Below, one piece after another: positions 37,081-48,417 of a stretch of DNA of 64,000 bases (the first letter of the stretch is position 1; each line of letters starts with the position of its first letter). The notes below the pieces were generated by a model. It had not been told where the DNA came from. It worked only from the letters and a program-made list of their open reading frames with translations, and did not search any database. A program made the translations under genes and the position numbers. The stretch is from Brachynemurus nebulosus (Eukaryota > Arthropoda > Insecta > Neuroptera > Myrmeleontidae), in the NCBI GenBank assembly GCA_035578155.1, contig JAPWDM010000001.1, positions 8,396,670 through 8,460,669 on the forward strand, read 5' to 3'.

Positions 37081-37349
37081 AATAAAATTAGCTGATAATT
37101 TTTGTTAAGGCACCTAATTAATAGTACATGCCATGTATTACATGGGTAATATTTCCTTCTGAATATGTAGGACGAATACCACGGAATGAACCGAGTTTAT
37201 TCAAATATTTCAAACTGACAAAAAATGTTTTCTAAATAAGCCACTTTTGTGGGAAAGGGACCGCTTGCACAGATAGGTGGTCTCTTCCTTCCTCTTGTAT
37301 TAATAGTCTTCTACTGGTAAAAAAAAATATATTGTACATTTTCAACTAC

Positions 37350-37510
37350 TTAAATTGTAAGTTGACGTTTACCTAGCAAGTCATCTGATGCTTAAGCAAC
37401 ATTTACCATTCTGTTTCCTTGTTACTATAGTTATAACCTTATAACAAGTTAAAAAATAACAGGTTATAAAAGTTTTATTCCTAGGCACATAAATAAGTAA
37501 TCGTTGTTGT
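37350..37510 (+). repeat. Dispersed ~150-bp repeat, copy 4
   Basis: GACGTTTACCTAGCAAGTC, CATTTACCATTCTGTTTCC, TAACAGGTTATAAAAGTTTT and TAGGCACATAAATAAGTAA match copy 2 in the same order. Confidence 0.75.
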
Positions 37511-37727
37511 TAGTGTTTTTGTCTGTGTTTATTACTTGGATCAACATATAAAATACTTTTTATTGCAGGAAAATGTCTCATTTCTTCCGGAAAATTTGAA
37601 AACCATTTTGAGCTTGTATACGCTTTACGCAAAAACTATATTGAAAGTATTTTGATGAATTTTTCATCCATTTTTGTTCACTTGTATTCCCTATTTTACA
37701 AGTTCTTTAAAATTATTATATTCTTAT

Positions 37728-38309
37728 CAGGGGCGTAGCTACCGCCGTATCAGCCGTATCAATGATACGGGACCCCGCGGCTACAGAGGCCCCTAACGTG
37801 TGTAAGCAAAAATTAGTAAAATGTTATCTACAATGTCACTTAATCTCATGCTTCCCAGGAAAAAAACATATAAAAAAACTATAATAGAGTTTTCACTTCA
37901 GAAATGACAAAAGTTAAAAAAGCGACCCCTTTTGTTCCCGGGTTAAGCGTACGCTCAAAAGTTGGCAACATGGGTAACTTCAAAAATGAGACTTCGATAG
38001 GGCAGAAACGACTATCAGATTAGTCACTATTATCGATAGAGGCAGGAATTTTAGAAAAACTGAAACCGTCTTCAGCTGTAAATGATTTAATAAATCAATT
38101 TGCCGGAAAAAAGGCAAGAAAAGTGTATATTTAACTTGAATTGTTTGGCTAGGCTCAATTTCTAGAAGGAAGCGATAACTTATAGTCAATAAATATTTAT
38201 TTTAATTTAATGCAAGCATTTTTGTTTCTTTTGTGAGAAATCTTTACCCTTCATTTGGGCCCCCAAATAATTTTGATACAGGGCCCCTCCAAGGCACGCT
38301 ATGCCACTG
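37728..38309 (+). mobile_element. hAT transposon copy with 8-bp target duplication
   Basis: The termini CAGGGGCGTAGCT and the inverse CAGTGGCATAGCG are hAT-like, and a perfect 8-bp duplication ATTCTTAT flanks the element (37720-37727 and 38310-38317). Eight-base duplications are characteristic of hAT. The 582-bp copy keeps only the last part of the transposase (38003-38134), so it is an internally deleted, non-autonomous derivative. Confidence 0.92.
38003..38134 (+). pseudogene. hAT transposase C-terminus
   Basis: In one frame the sequence reads QKRLSD, a stop, SLLSIEAGILEKLKPSS, NDLINQFAGKKARKVYI and a terminal TAA at 38132. LSxLxLLSIExxI followed by a KKARKV ending is the usual end of hAT-C dimerisation regions in ZMYM1/Ac-like animal transposases. 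Only about 43 residues survive; one in-frame TAG lies between SD and SLLSIE. The catalytic core and BED finger have been lost. It sits wholly within the hAT element, which confirms the assignment. Confidence 0.8.
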
Positions 38310-38376
38310 ATTCTTATATACTTCTCACTGAAATTATACCAACACGTCGCGCGAACGACATCGTGGCTATAACTAG

Positions 38377-40288
38377 TCACACAATAAAAGTTGACTATAC
38401 GATGGAGAACCACTAGAATACCGTTAAAATTAATTTATATTTTTCGATACAGTTATTATTATATTAAGCAATTATTGAAAGACAATGAATATCACCGGCA
38501 ATAGGAATGATTATTAACATACTGGCAACACTTTTTCTACACTCTAAACTAGTTTCAAAATGGTGTTATCATAATTACAAACGACAGGAAAGATATAGTC
38601 TGAATATTAGACGATACAAAGAAAAAAAACATCCTGTATTTATATATACTAACCATAACAAAAACGTAAATACAAAAATGTATTTATATTGAAATCGTAA
38701 ATCAAATAATGATGCACATACAATGTACTGGATACATAAATTGATGTTGTAGCGAAGCTGATCTACAACAAACTGCTATACGCTATGTTGCAACAAAAAA
38801 CAAACAAAAAGGGAAAATAAAAAATAGCTTATATTCCGTGAAATTTTTTTTTTTAATATACCGTAATAATAATGGTATTGGCTCAGCTTTTTTCTCTATA
38901 ACTTTTTAATATGATAAAATGATCGTAGTAGTATTTTTCTAGTTTTCAATCAGGTTTACAATTCCAATTTTCAACTTGGAAATATAATGGAAATCGTTAT
39001 GCGTCTATGTTTACAAACGGAAAAAGTGTAAATATACTGAATACTGTAAGCTTTAAATATGTCACGGTTATGTAATTTATCAAAATCGATATACAGTATC
39101 ATATTTTTGTTTATCTGCATTATGTTTTAGAATTTATCACAAATTTTATTATTATTTTATTTCTTTAGAAAATTTTGTGCAGTGTAAATGTTTCTTTAAT
39201 ATAAGTAACCTAAAGGACTCTCCACATTCTCGCCAAGGTTGGATGAGTCGAGAATGTAGAAGGTCGTTTCGTTGTACCTCGCGGTTGGTGTTATAATGTT
39301 ATTTACATATATGCCTCAGCTAAACTCAGCGAGGAACTCGGCGAGGAATCTCGTCCAACTTCGGCGAGAATGTGGAGGCCCCTTAAAGCTTAACACCAAT
39401 ATTTAATATAAAACTATAACTGATATTTATAAATTATCATAAAAGGGTGCAGTGCTCGACAGTTCTTGCTGCTATTTTACATATTTTTCTTAGGAAGGTG
39501 TTTGCATTCTGTTTTAGAATTTATCACAAATTTCTATTTTATTGCTTTAGAAAATTTTGTGCCTTGCCCCTATTTTACATATTTTTCATAAGAAGGTGTT
39601 TTATATTAATGATACTGAAAAAGCAACAGATTTGTAACAGATTCGTAACTTCTTCGAGCCTATTCTAGGTAGTCATATAGGCTTAAAGAGTTGATTGAGT
39701 TGAATGATTTAAGGGAGAGTTTTAATTTTTCGATAAAAAAAACGGCAATTTTTAATAATTTTTTCTCAGTGATTTTATTAACAAGTGGTAAAATTTATTT
39801 TTTTTCTTATATTAAGCAAACGTTTAATATTACAATAAAAGGCGTCGAAGAGCGACAATAAAGAAGTGTCAAACGGTAACATCGATAACTCCGGTCCAGA
39901 ACATTTGAAATAAAAAAAAAATCAAACAGCATTTTATAAGGAGTTATGTTCTCCAGTGTGTGCGTCCAAACAAGAATAAAGTCAAAATTTTAAAAGTTGC
40001 AGGTGTGGCGCGCTTTTAAAAAAAATCCCGTTTTTGAGCACAAAAATGTACCTGCGGGGGCGACAAAAATTTAATAAGTGCATATTAAGCGACAACTTCA
40101 GTCTGCACACTAGGGAATACATTAATGAATACAATAAACCAAGATTTGACTTACGTAAATTAATTACTTTTTGAAATCAATCTACGCATAAAAAGAAGTC
40201 ATTTTATGAAAACCCCGCGCGCGCAATTGGAACGCCCCTTTTTCTTACATTGTTTACAAAAAATAAATAGGTAAATGGATGATTCTGA
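38377..40288. other. AT-rich sequence containing one MITE, no gene
   Basis: Apart from the MITE at 39211-39386 nothing was recognised. A local duplication is visible: TTTTAGAATTTATCACAAAT followed by TTTAGAAAATTTTGTGC occurs near 39128 and again near 39512. Confidence 0.5.
39211..39386. mobile_element. Short MITE (ACATTCTCGC family), copy 2
   Basis: Ends AGGACTCTCCACATTCTCGC and GCGAGAATGTGGAGGCCCCT are inverse repeats, and an interior block GAGGAACTCGGCGAGGAATC matches copy 1. Longer than copy 1 by about 50 bp. Confidence 0.8.
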
Positions 40289-40650
40289 TGCAACAAAAAC
40301 ATTTTTTTTTAAAAAATGCAATTAATAATCAATAAAACAAAATGAATGATTGCATTTTGTTTGAACTGAACAAAACAAAATGTTTATAGTGCGCAGAAAA
40401 TGAATTAAAATTTTTTAATTTTCTAATTTTTATCTGAAATCCAGTACTCAAGATATAAGGCATAGATTCACGTGATGCACGGGACATCGTACGAAACGAA
40501 GTTTATGTCTTATATTTGGAGTACTGCATTTCAGATGTAAACTAAAATATGCTCAAAAAATTTTAATCCAGTTGCCCCGTATTATAAGCTTTTTGTTTTG
40601 TTTCTTATTAATTACATTCTTTTTAAAAATGTTTTTGTTGCAAAAATGTC
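40289..40650. repeat. Large imperfect palindrome
   Basis: Nested inverse pairs converge on about 40470-40490: GCAACAAAAACATTTTTTTT (40292) with AAAATGTTTTTGTTGC (40627); AATAAAACAAAATGAATG with TTTTGTTTTGTTTCTTATT; and ATCTGAAATCCAGTACTC with GAGTACTGCATTTCAGAT. The total span is about 360 bp with about 170-bp arms, consistent with a foldback or MITE-type element. CACGGGACATC at the centre recurs inverted just beyond the right arm. Confidence 0.7.
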
Positions 40651-43061
40651 CCGTGCGTCACGCGAGAATCGCCCAATAACGAAGATTAAAACTACGAGTA
40701 TATACAAAATGAAGTAACTTTGATTTATTTTATTTAAATAAAGTTTATTTAGATGACCTATCTTCATTTTACTTTAAATTTAATTTAACTTTTTTTATAA
40801 AAATTGCGTCAAACTTTTATTGCGGAATGTCCCCATTAGGTATTGCTTGAAACTATTACGCTTTTTAATGAATTTCAAATCGTTTTTGTGTAAATATGAT
40901 TTGCAATTATGTAATCTTTACGATAAAGTTTTCGTTCTAAATGATCGCTATTCACGAGTAGTAACAATCTTGTTGGAAAATTGTATCCTTCGTCACGAAG
41001 AAATCCGTCTGAATCCATTAATTCGAAAAAAAAATATTAGTTTTAATAAGAAATATAATAATCTGCTGGTCTGCAGATACCGAATCTATGATAATTTTCC
41101 TACATTTTAGTCACACGAAATGTATTAAATAGCTTTCTCTATTTTTTATGGTTGAGACAACTGAAAAGTAGAACCACACAAATACCTTCGAAAAGACTTG
41201 AAAACAACAAAATAAGAAGTCTCTCTTACATAGTATTTCTTATGTTAAACATGTTACACAATATCAAAAATTACGTAACAATGTGTACTTTATGTAATAC
41301 AAATAAATGCGCACACTTAAAAAGATACTAGATAGCAGCATTCTATATAGGTACGTACAACATGAATGTGAATATCTTCGTTCCTTGCAAAATATAAGAG
41401 ATAGCAGGTCATTGGTTTTAATAAATAAACTAGAACTTTCGATAGTTTTTGTAGATACGTACATACATATACATAGAATACCAAATGCAAACGAAGCTTT
41501 GCAATACATACAAAAAGACTAACTAAACCTCATTACGTTATTCGTTTACGATTGCACGCTAACTTCTCTCGGAAGGTACCGACGACCGACGCGACACTAT
41601 ACACTGATAGTATTGATGTAGTGAAAACAGTTCGTTACATCTTTTTCCTTCTTTTCGCATTAATGTTTAAATTTTTTCACTGTTGATGTTTATATACTTT
41701 TCTTGTTTCTTATTTTTTTCTGTCTTCTTTCAATTACGAAAGACTGTTTTTCTCTTCATTCTAACGAAATATATTGTGTAAATAAATAAAAACGAGTTTT
41801 TATACAGTCAATTAGATTCTGTTGTTATTTAGGGGGCAATTTAGAAGGTCGAAGTTTTGAGAAAAGAGACGGATTGTTTGAAAATGATAATGCCAGAAAA
41901 ATAACACTTACAGTTGAATTTTCCTTACCATCTGCACCCTTACCACCTGCAATGAAACTCTAATAAACCAGTGATTTTAGAAATGTAGAGTAGCAAAATT
42001 TTAAGATCATGTGCATTTTAATTTTTTGGCTGGCAAATTCTACTAGTGTTATCAATATGAAACAGTTTTCAAAAAACCGACTTTAAATGGTGAAAAAAAT
42101 GCAATAACACGTATTCAAATATAGACGGTTTATATCGACTTCCAAGGGTCAACAATAATTTGCAAGGAGTTTACATCAGCGAAAAAGAATTGGTGGGTTC
42201 ATGAGATGTAAATGGACACAGGGCTCTACCTAAATCTGAAAAACATGACATGTGGTCTACAAAACAAAAAAGTTTGGGAATTTCTGATCTAGAACATTAA
42301 AAATCTATAATGATTCTAAATGAGCTACAGTTTTGAAATTTGGAACAGAGGTAGTGTTTAAGGTAATAAGTACTAGAAATATCTAAATTCAATAAAAGTC
42401 GACCAGTTTTCCAATTCAGCAAAAAAAAAAAATCGAGGAGAACCTCCTTCCTTTTTGAAATCGATTAAAAATTAATTCATGTTGGGAAAATAAAACTCTA
42501 GGAAAATTAAATGTGCAAACTCTATAACATTGTTATTTCAACATTCCAAAAGTAGGTGTCGTGACATATTTTCGAAGTTTGCGGTCAGATTTTGATTAAA
42601 ATTATATGAGACTTCCTTCGAAAAATATTCTTAAAAAGAAATACATTATAATATATACATCCAAATTGCGAAGCTCTTTTTTCTGTCGGTTAAAAAGTGT
42701 CTCAAGCTACTGACCTATGGTCGAGATGAATCACAATATTTTTTGGTAACTTTCATTTTAAAGACGGTAAAAATATAAGCCAATCGTTTTGCTGATAATT
42801 AATTGCTAATCGAAATTAAAAATAAAAAGTGATGAAAATTTTAATCAGTATTCAAATCGATTTTTAATACTTTCACTTTTTTAATACTCATTAATGGATT
42901 TTAATCGATTTCAATACATTGATGGACAGTTTTATGCAAATAAGGCAAAAGATTTTTATCGGGAAGTCTAATAAAATTTCCAAGATTTCCATTATTTCGT
43001 TTTACAATAAGTATACCTAAAAATAGATATAAAGATATTAAAGATCAAATATAAAAAAGAA
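40651..43061. other. No recognised gene; weak promoter-like block near 41570-41640
   Basis: The 96-codon frame at 40820-41110 has no domain I recognise and could be chance. The short GC-rich run at 41570-41610 (GGTACCGACGACCGACGCG followed by ACACTATACACTGATAG) resembles an insect initiator region in composition, but there is no downstream gene to attach it to. At 42820-42910 there is an imperfect inverse pair rich in TTTTAAT and ATCGAT. Confidence 0.35.
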
Positions 43062-44070
43062 CACAGGCCTGCAAAATTAAGGTCATAAAAAACTTTTTTA
43101 ATGTTAATAGGTGATCTTTATATTTTTTTGGGTGCTAAATCCAAATTTGAATTTCATTATTTTGTATCACCCACAGTTTTGTCACATTTTGGCTATGTCA
43201 GATTTAATGAAATATGCTAATATTTTATAGGAGTGGAAAAAAAAATAACTTGTACAAGACAAACAGAACTTTATTTTAACACATAAAATATATTTATACT
43301 AAGTTTTATGAAGATTTTAAGAGTCCACAGGCTTATATTTTCTTTCTCTCTTTTCTTTGAAGCTTTGGATGTGGCTTTTTTTTCTGTGTGCCGCTTGCTG
43401 ACTTTCTCGGTGAAAGGACCCACAGTAATCTCCCATCATCCTGGTGTTCCAACGTCCCTGATAGCATTTTTCCATTATCTTGATATCCTGGTGGAAACGT
43501 TCTCCTTGTTCCTCACTGACAGCTCCTAAATTGTCCAAAAAGTAGTCTAGCTGGCTGTTTAAAAATGAACCTTTAAGCTCGTTAAACATCCCAAACTCTT
43601 GAAGCGATTAAGCATATTAGATACAATGGTTATATTATAGTCTGGGTCTTTTTTGTTATACCCAAAAACTTGTTAACAACTTCCTTGAAAGCAATCCAAA
43701 CGTCTTTCTCTTTCACTGTTATATGTAATTCAAACTCAGAGTCAAACATCATTTTTCTTATATCAGGGCCAATGAAGACACCCTCTTGTAACTTTGCTTC
43801 TGATAAATGCGGGAACTTTGAGCTAAGATATTGGAATTATAAGATATTATATTCATTATACGATATTGGATCGCTGGCTTTCGCATATTTGATATTATAT
43901 TGATTGCATTAATTTTCTGAACTATTTTTTGAATATAAAGGTTTATGATGTAAAATGTAGGGAAATGGTGGGTGATACAGCAATTTTATTGTTATTTTCA
44001 GATTCAGCACACTAAAATCCATAAAATTATGGTTAAAGTATTAAAAAAGTTTTTTAGTCGTTGGCCTGTG
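43062..44070 (-). mobile_element. CACAGGCC-ended DNA element with 3-bp duplication
   Basis: The termini CACAGGCC (43062-43069) and GGCCTGTG (44063-44070) are inverse, and inside them AAAAAACTTTTTTAAT and GTATCACCCAC are shared in inverse at both ends. GAA flanks both sides (43059-43061 and 44071-44073), a possible 3-bp target duplication. The interior encodes a frameshifted protein on the minus strand. Ends starting CAC plus a 3-bp duplication would fit the CACTA (EnSpm) group, but the protein piece does not prove this. Length is 1009 bp. Confidence 0.75.
43317..43828 (-). pseudogene. Conserved arthropod element protein, C-terminal part, frameshifted
   Basis: Three reading-frame pieces on the minus strand follow one another. 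The first (about 43828-43640) reads SKFPHLSEAKLQEGVFIGPD and continues IRKMMFD, then DVWIAFKEVVNKFLG. A short second piece (about 43640-43560) reads DYNITIVSNMLNRFKSLGC. The third (43589-43317) reads LNSQLDYFLDNLGAVSEEQG, ERFHQDIKIMEKCYQGRW and MMGDYC. I recognise the SEEQGERFHQDI...YQGRW...MxxDYC block as one that recurs in uncharacterised arthropod proteins and is probably transposon-encoded. At least two frameshifts separate the pieces, so the copy is dead. Its role in transposition is unknown. It lies wholly inside the CACAGGCC-ended element, which is the best evidence that it is element-encoded. Confidence 0.75.
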
Positions 44071-44586
44071 GAATTTGATTACATACGCGGAATTTGTAGA
44101 TAAAAAATAATTCAATTATCCCAAAAATTAATTTTTTTTTCAATAACGCTTTTCCTAGTTAGGTACCTTAAAATTGTGTATACGTGTTTAAGGGGAGATT
44201 CGCTAAAAAAAAAGAAATCTATTTTTTTTTCCTAATGTTGTGGCATTTTAGTGCACGCACTTTACTATAATTCAATTTAGAAAAAAGAATACTTTAAATG
44301 CTTTTTTCTCGGAAGTAGACTGACTTGATTTTGGTTCACTGGGGATAACAGAATGCGAGGAACTATCAAGGTGGAAAAATCTCACAGTGTCGACTTCAAA
44401 GCCACTTATACCTACTCAGCTCATTTTTTAATTTTTTTTTTTTTAATTTTTTGTAATCTCAAAACATGTAGAAACAATGTTGTATATTTAGTTTCTTAAT
44501 AAAATATTTATTTGCATAAAAAAATTATAATAATAAAAACGCCGTGAGCAGCGGGGCCCCATCACGGTAGTCGAATTTTCCCCTTC

Positions 44587-45285
44587 ATCTTCGGTATTGA
44601 ATGTTTACAAGCGAAATGTGATTGAAAGTCTACAACCGAATTGTCATTTTGTTGGTTTCAAAACTGGTCATGAGTGTTCGGCTGATCGAGGCTTTAAAAA
44701 AAGGTTTTAAGTATTTAAGGGCTGTATCTCAGTAAATTTCAATTTTGTGCCGAAAACAGGTAGCAGAACAAAAACCAACACAATTCGTACGAGGGCATTC
44801 CTGCCCATGTTTATCCGCTAATTGCCTTTATGTTTTAGTTTTAAATATTAAAAAAGGACCTTAAATAGTAAACTGGAAGGCCTTTATAAAGATATTTTTT
44901 CTTTCAAAAAAAATAAAAATAAAAAATAAAAAAAATAAAAAATAAAAAATTATTTCTTCGGTATTGAGTGTCTACAAGCGAAATATAATTGAAAGTCCAC
45001 AAGCGATTTGTAATTTTGGTGGTTTCAAAACTGATAATGAGTGTCCGGTTGATCGGGGCTTTATAAAAAGATTTTAAGTTTTTAAGGGCTGAATCTCAGT
45101 AAATTTCAATTTTGTGCCGATAGAAGTTAACAGGGAAAAAGCCAACACAATTCGTACGAGGGCATTTCTATCCATGCTTATCCGCCAATTGCCTTTGTGT
45201 TTTACTTTTAAATATTAAAAAAGGAACTTAAATAGTAAACTGGAAAGCTTTTATGAAGATATACTTTCTTTCCAAAAAAATCCAA
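44587..45285. repeat. Tandem direct duplication, period 367 bp
   Basis: 44587-44915 and 44954-45285 are homologous throughout: TCTTCGGTATTGA, TACAAGCGAAAT, GGTTTCAAAACTG, TCTCAGTAAATTTCAATTTT, ACACAATTCGTACGAGGGCA and ATAGTAAACTGGAA recur in order. An AAATAAAA-rich linker of about 40 bp separates them. No ORF is conserved between the two. This is either an ancient segmental tandem duplication or two units of a satellite. Confidence 0.9.
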
Positions 45286-45529
45286 AATTTCTATTTTATA
45301 AATAATAAAAATCCAAAATTCCTAAATAATAATTAAATAAATAAATAAACAGTGACTTTAATAACATTTGCAAATTACTTAATATATATGTATTTCATTT
45401 GTTAAAAAATTGTATTCACTTTTTTTTAAATTTTTTAAAATTACTATTCGCCTACTTGTATTTAGAATAAACATAATGCTTTTAAAACACATTTAACAAT
45501 AGCATTCAATTCCGATGTAAAAATGGGAG

Positions 45530-46260
45530 AAGTGGGGGGAAAAGTGATGCGGACTCCCTACAAGGTACTAGCTGGATACTAACTGAATACACGTACAAAA
45601 TTTCAGCCCTCTAGGTTTCCTTATGGAGTCTCTAGACATGTTAGAAAACAAGCAAAAAAATTAAGGAAATATTGGCGTAAAAATCGTGGGGGTAAGGGTT
45701 AAAAGTTGAAACCTCCAAAAAACAGTGTCTGGCTATTAGCTTAACCTGTACACCAAATTTCAGCCCTCTAGGTTTATTTGGGGAGATTTTGACCCGAACG
45801 AAACTGTTAAAAAACAAGAAAAATCATGTTCTTTTGGGTATAAAAATGGTGGGGGTAGGGGTTAAAAGTCGAGACCCCCAAAAGGCACCCCCTTGATACT
45901 AACTCAATCCGAATACAAAATTTCAGCCCTCTAGGTTTATTCGGGTGACCTGTGCGAGTGGTACAAACTTCGAAAACGTCGAAAATGCATGAAATTGTAG
46001 CTTAAAAATGAGGGGGGTGGGGGTAAAATATTAAAACCTCCAAAAAGCACAACCTAGGTACGAACTTTATCAACACACCAAATTTCAACCCTCTACGTTA
46101 ATTCTGGGGGGCTGGGGGCCTGTTAGATCCAGCGAAAATCGTTTTTCCCCCCTCTACTCCCGCCATATCATCCTAGGAAGCTGAATTTTGGATATGTTGT
46201 AGATAATTGACCGAAACATTATTTAAAACCGGTTTGGAAAAGTTTTATTGCTTTTCCGCC
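45530..46260 (+). repeat. ~160-bp tandem array, copy 2 (four degenerate units)
   Basis: TTTCAGCCCTCTAGGTTTA-like blocks occur at 45604, 45761, 45924 and 46086 (spacing 157-163 bp), each preceded by ACAAAATTTCAG and followed about 90 bp later by a GTxAAAGTTxxxACC-like block. The right flank (CATCCTAGGAAGCTGAATTT, ATATGTTGTAGATAATTGAC) is the inverse of the left flank of the array at 8850. The two are therefore copies of one element in opposite orientations. Confidence 0.85.
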
Positions 46261-46420
46261 CCCCACCACCCCCTTAAAGGTCGGGTCCGAAAAAAAATTT
46301 GCCCAAAATTTGACCCCACTTTGATAGTATTGTTGTGCATCGGAATAAGCCCCACTTACCAAATTTCATCTCTTAACTTCCATAGGGGGGCCCTACACAT
46401 ATTAAAAGGTTGCGGGAAAA

Positions 46421-46442
46421 TATATATATATATATATATATA
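46421..46442. repeat. Short (AT)n tract ending a repeat tail
   Basis: Eleven AT units directly after CTACACATATTAAAAGG and GTTGCGGGAAAA, resembling a microsatellite tail of a retroelement. Confidence 0.8.
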
Positions 46443-48417
46443 TCAGACATCTTTTTTTTTTACATAATCGTGTTCTACGGGTCCGAAAACGGATAGCGCC
46501 CCTGGTCTCGCCTCTCGCAGCTCTTATCGTATAGACTGTATAAGTCTAATTTTTCGGAGAAAATTCGACTAAAAAAGGTCGATTTTTTTTTGACAAATCT
46601 TCCCTTAACAGACATTTTACATACTTTTGTGCAAAAATTTAGATGATTAGCTTCATTTTTCATTATGAGTTTGGAACATACTTAGCCAAATTTCTGTATC
46701 TCTCATAAAAGTACATGTATTTTCGTATATAATCCATTTTCCTAAACAATTGTAACTTCCCAGTCAACATTTTTTGTTCTAATTGATTTTCGTCGGTTTC
46801 AACTGACTACTGTAGTTTCTTCTCGAGCGACCAAACATTCTTAAAAAGTGTTTAAATGTAAACTTACACCATTCTCATCGCAGACTTAAAATATTTGTCA
46901 CTTTACAAGTTCACGAGAATCATGGAACAAATATGGTACAGCAAATAACATGTATCTGTAACTCTTTTTGCTTTTAGTAATAAATTAAATAACGTTACAT
47001 AAATTATTATCAGTGACGCGATAACGTAACGTAACCACCATAATATAATGAACTACAACAAAACTACAAAACTGTTTCATTTAAAATTTATCTTATATAC
47101 ACTCGTACGTACGTACTGACTATGATCACCGGACTACTACATACATGTGTATTGGAAAGGTGTTTGAATTTTATCACATCGTTCGTTAGCTTTTGTAATT
47201 GGACAACAGCGTTAAAGTCCACGTTTTGTTACAGTAGCGTTTGTAATTTACACTGTTTGTTGTACACGTTACAATACAATACCCGTTCCATTCCCGTTCC
47301 CTGTACCCCTTAATTAATATTATAACGAATATCAACTATAGGTACATGGGAACGATACTGTTGCTAAGCTGTTTTAATTGTATAACAGCAATACTATTTA
47401 TACTGCCCCGGAGTATTGCTCCGGTCTTTCGTTTGTATCCGTCCACTGTAACTTTTACTGAAAACTTGTAAAATCCGATAAAAAAAAGTTTCGTAAACAA
47501 ACATTTGGTTCAAACAAAAGTTTGCTTCAGATAGCTATACCGATGTTAAAAACTTTAAGCAATCTGAAAAAATGTGTAATTAGTTATTACGGAACGAGAA
47601 ATTATTTTAGCAAATTTAAAATTTGACTACATATATTTAAGGTAGTAGTATTTTGGCCCTTTTCCAGACTACATAAAAAAAATTTTACTATTCATTTTTT
47701 GATGCTTGAATGTACCAAATTTAAAAAAAAGAAGATTAAATACAAGATTTTATCCGCTGTTATATCTCGTAACAAAAGGGGTCAGCCGTAACAAAAGTTA
47801 TGGCTGACATGATTTCAGCACTTTCAGAAATCTGAATTAAAAATCATTCCCAGTTTCTTGATAAGAACTAATGTTGTTATGGTCTGAATCAAAGAGAAAA
47901 AAATGACTTTTTTTAAGTTTTTTCGAAGTTTAAATTTTTTTCAGCTAGTAAAATAAAAAAGGCAATTTTGAATTTTCCAAGATTTGTAATCCACGATTTG
48001 GATTATAGACACATAACAATTGAAAGTCCATACCAGATTTAAAGGCGATCGGTTGAATCGAAAATCGACAGATAAAATTGTGAGAAAAAGACGCTTTAAG
48101 TTTTGATTCGAAAATATTCGAATGTTAAATACTTTTGACTAAGTTTACACCATTTAGGCAATTATAAGCAATCACTTGCTATAGGAATGTACGCACTCTT
48201 TTTTGACCATAACAATGATAATATACGGTTATATGGACCTCATCATAATGCTAGGCTTAGAAAATCATACATGTATATATACCAGTTTTCAGTTTTGTTT
48301 TTGCTGTAAATTTAAATGCCTTTTATACCTATAACAGGTTTTGATAAAAAGTTCACCGAATTACCGCGAAGTGAAGAAGTTGTTAAATTTCTAATCATTA
48401 TCATTTCATATCCTAAT
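46443..48417. other. No recognised gene
   Basis: A small hairpin CCGGAG-TATTG-CTCCGG lies at 47410-47426. The frame at 47122-47313 has no motif. The rest is AT-rich without definable repeats. Confidence 0.45.

Larger units (their letters stand above)
37535..38376 (+). mobile_element. Second Helitron 3' end, split by a hAT insertion
   Basis: TTGGATCAACATATAAAATA, GGAAAATGTCTCATTTC and CGCAAAAACTAT repeat the tandem-unit blocks of the Helitron at 32930-33355. The tail resumes at 38310, with hairpin CGTCG-CGCGAA-CGACA (38345-38360) and CTAG at 38373-38376. Between them lies a hAT element (37728-38309) that duplicated 8 bp of the Helitron. The left boundary is uncertain. Confidence 0.75.

Noticed and set aside
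40820..41110. 96-codon ORF as a host gene
   Set aside because: No domain, no codon bias evidence, and no splice or neighbour context.
47410..47426. CCGGAG-TATTG-CTCCGG hairpin as a regulatory element
   Set aside because: A 6-bp stem is expected by chance in 64 kb and nothing around it supports a role.
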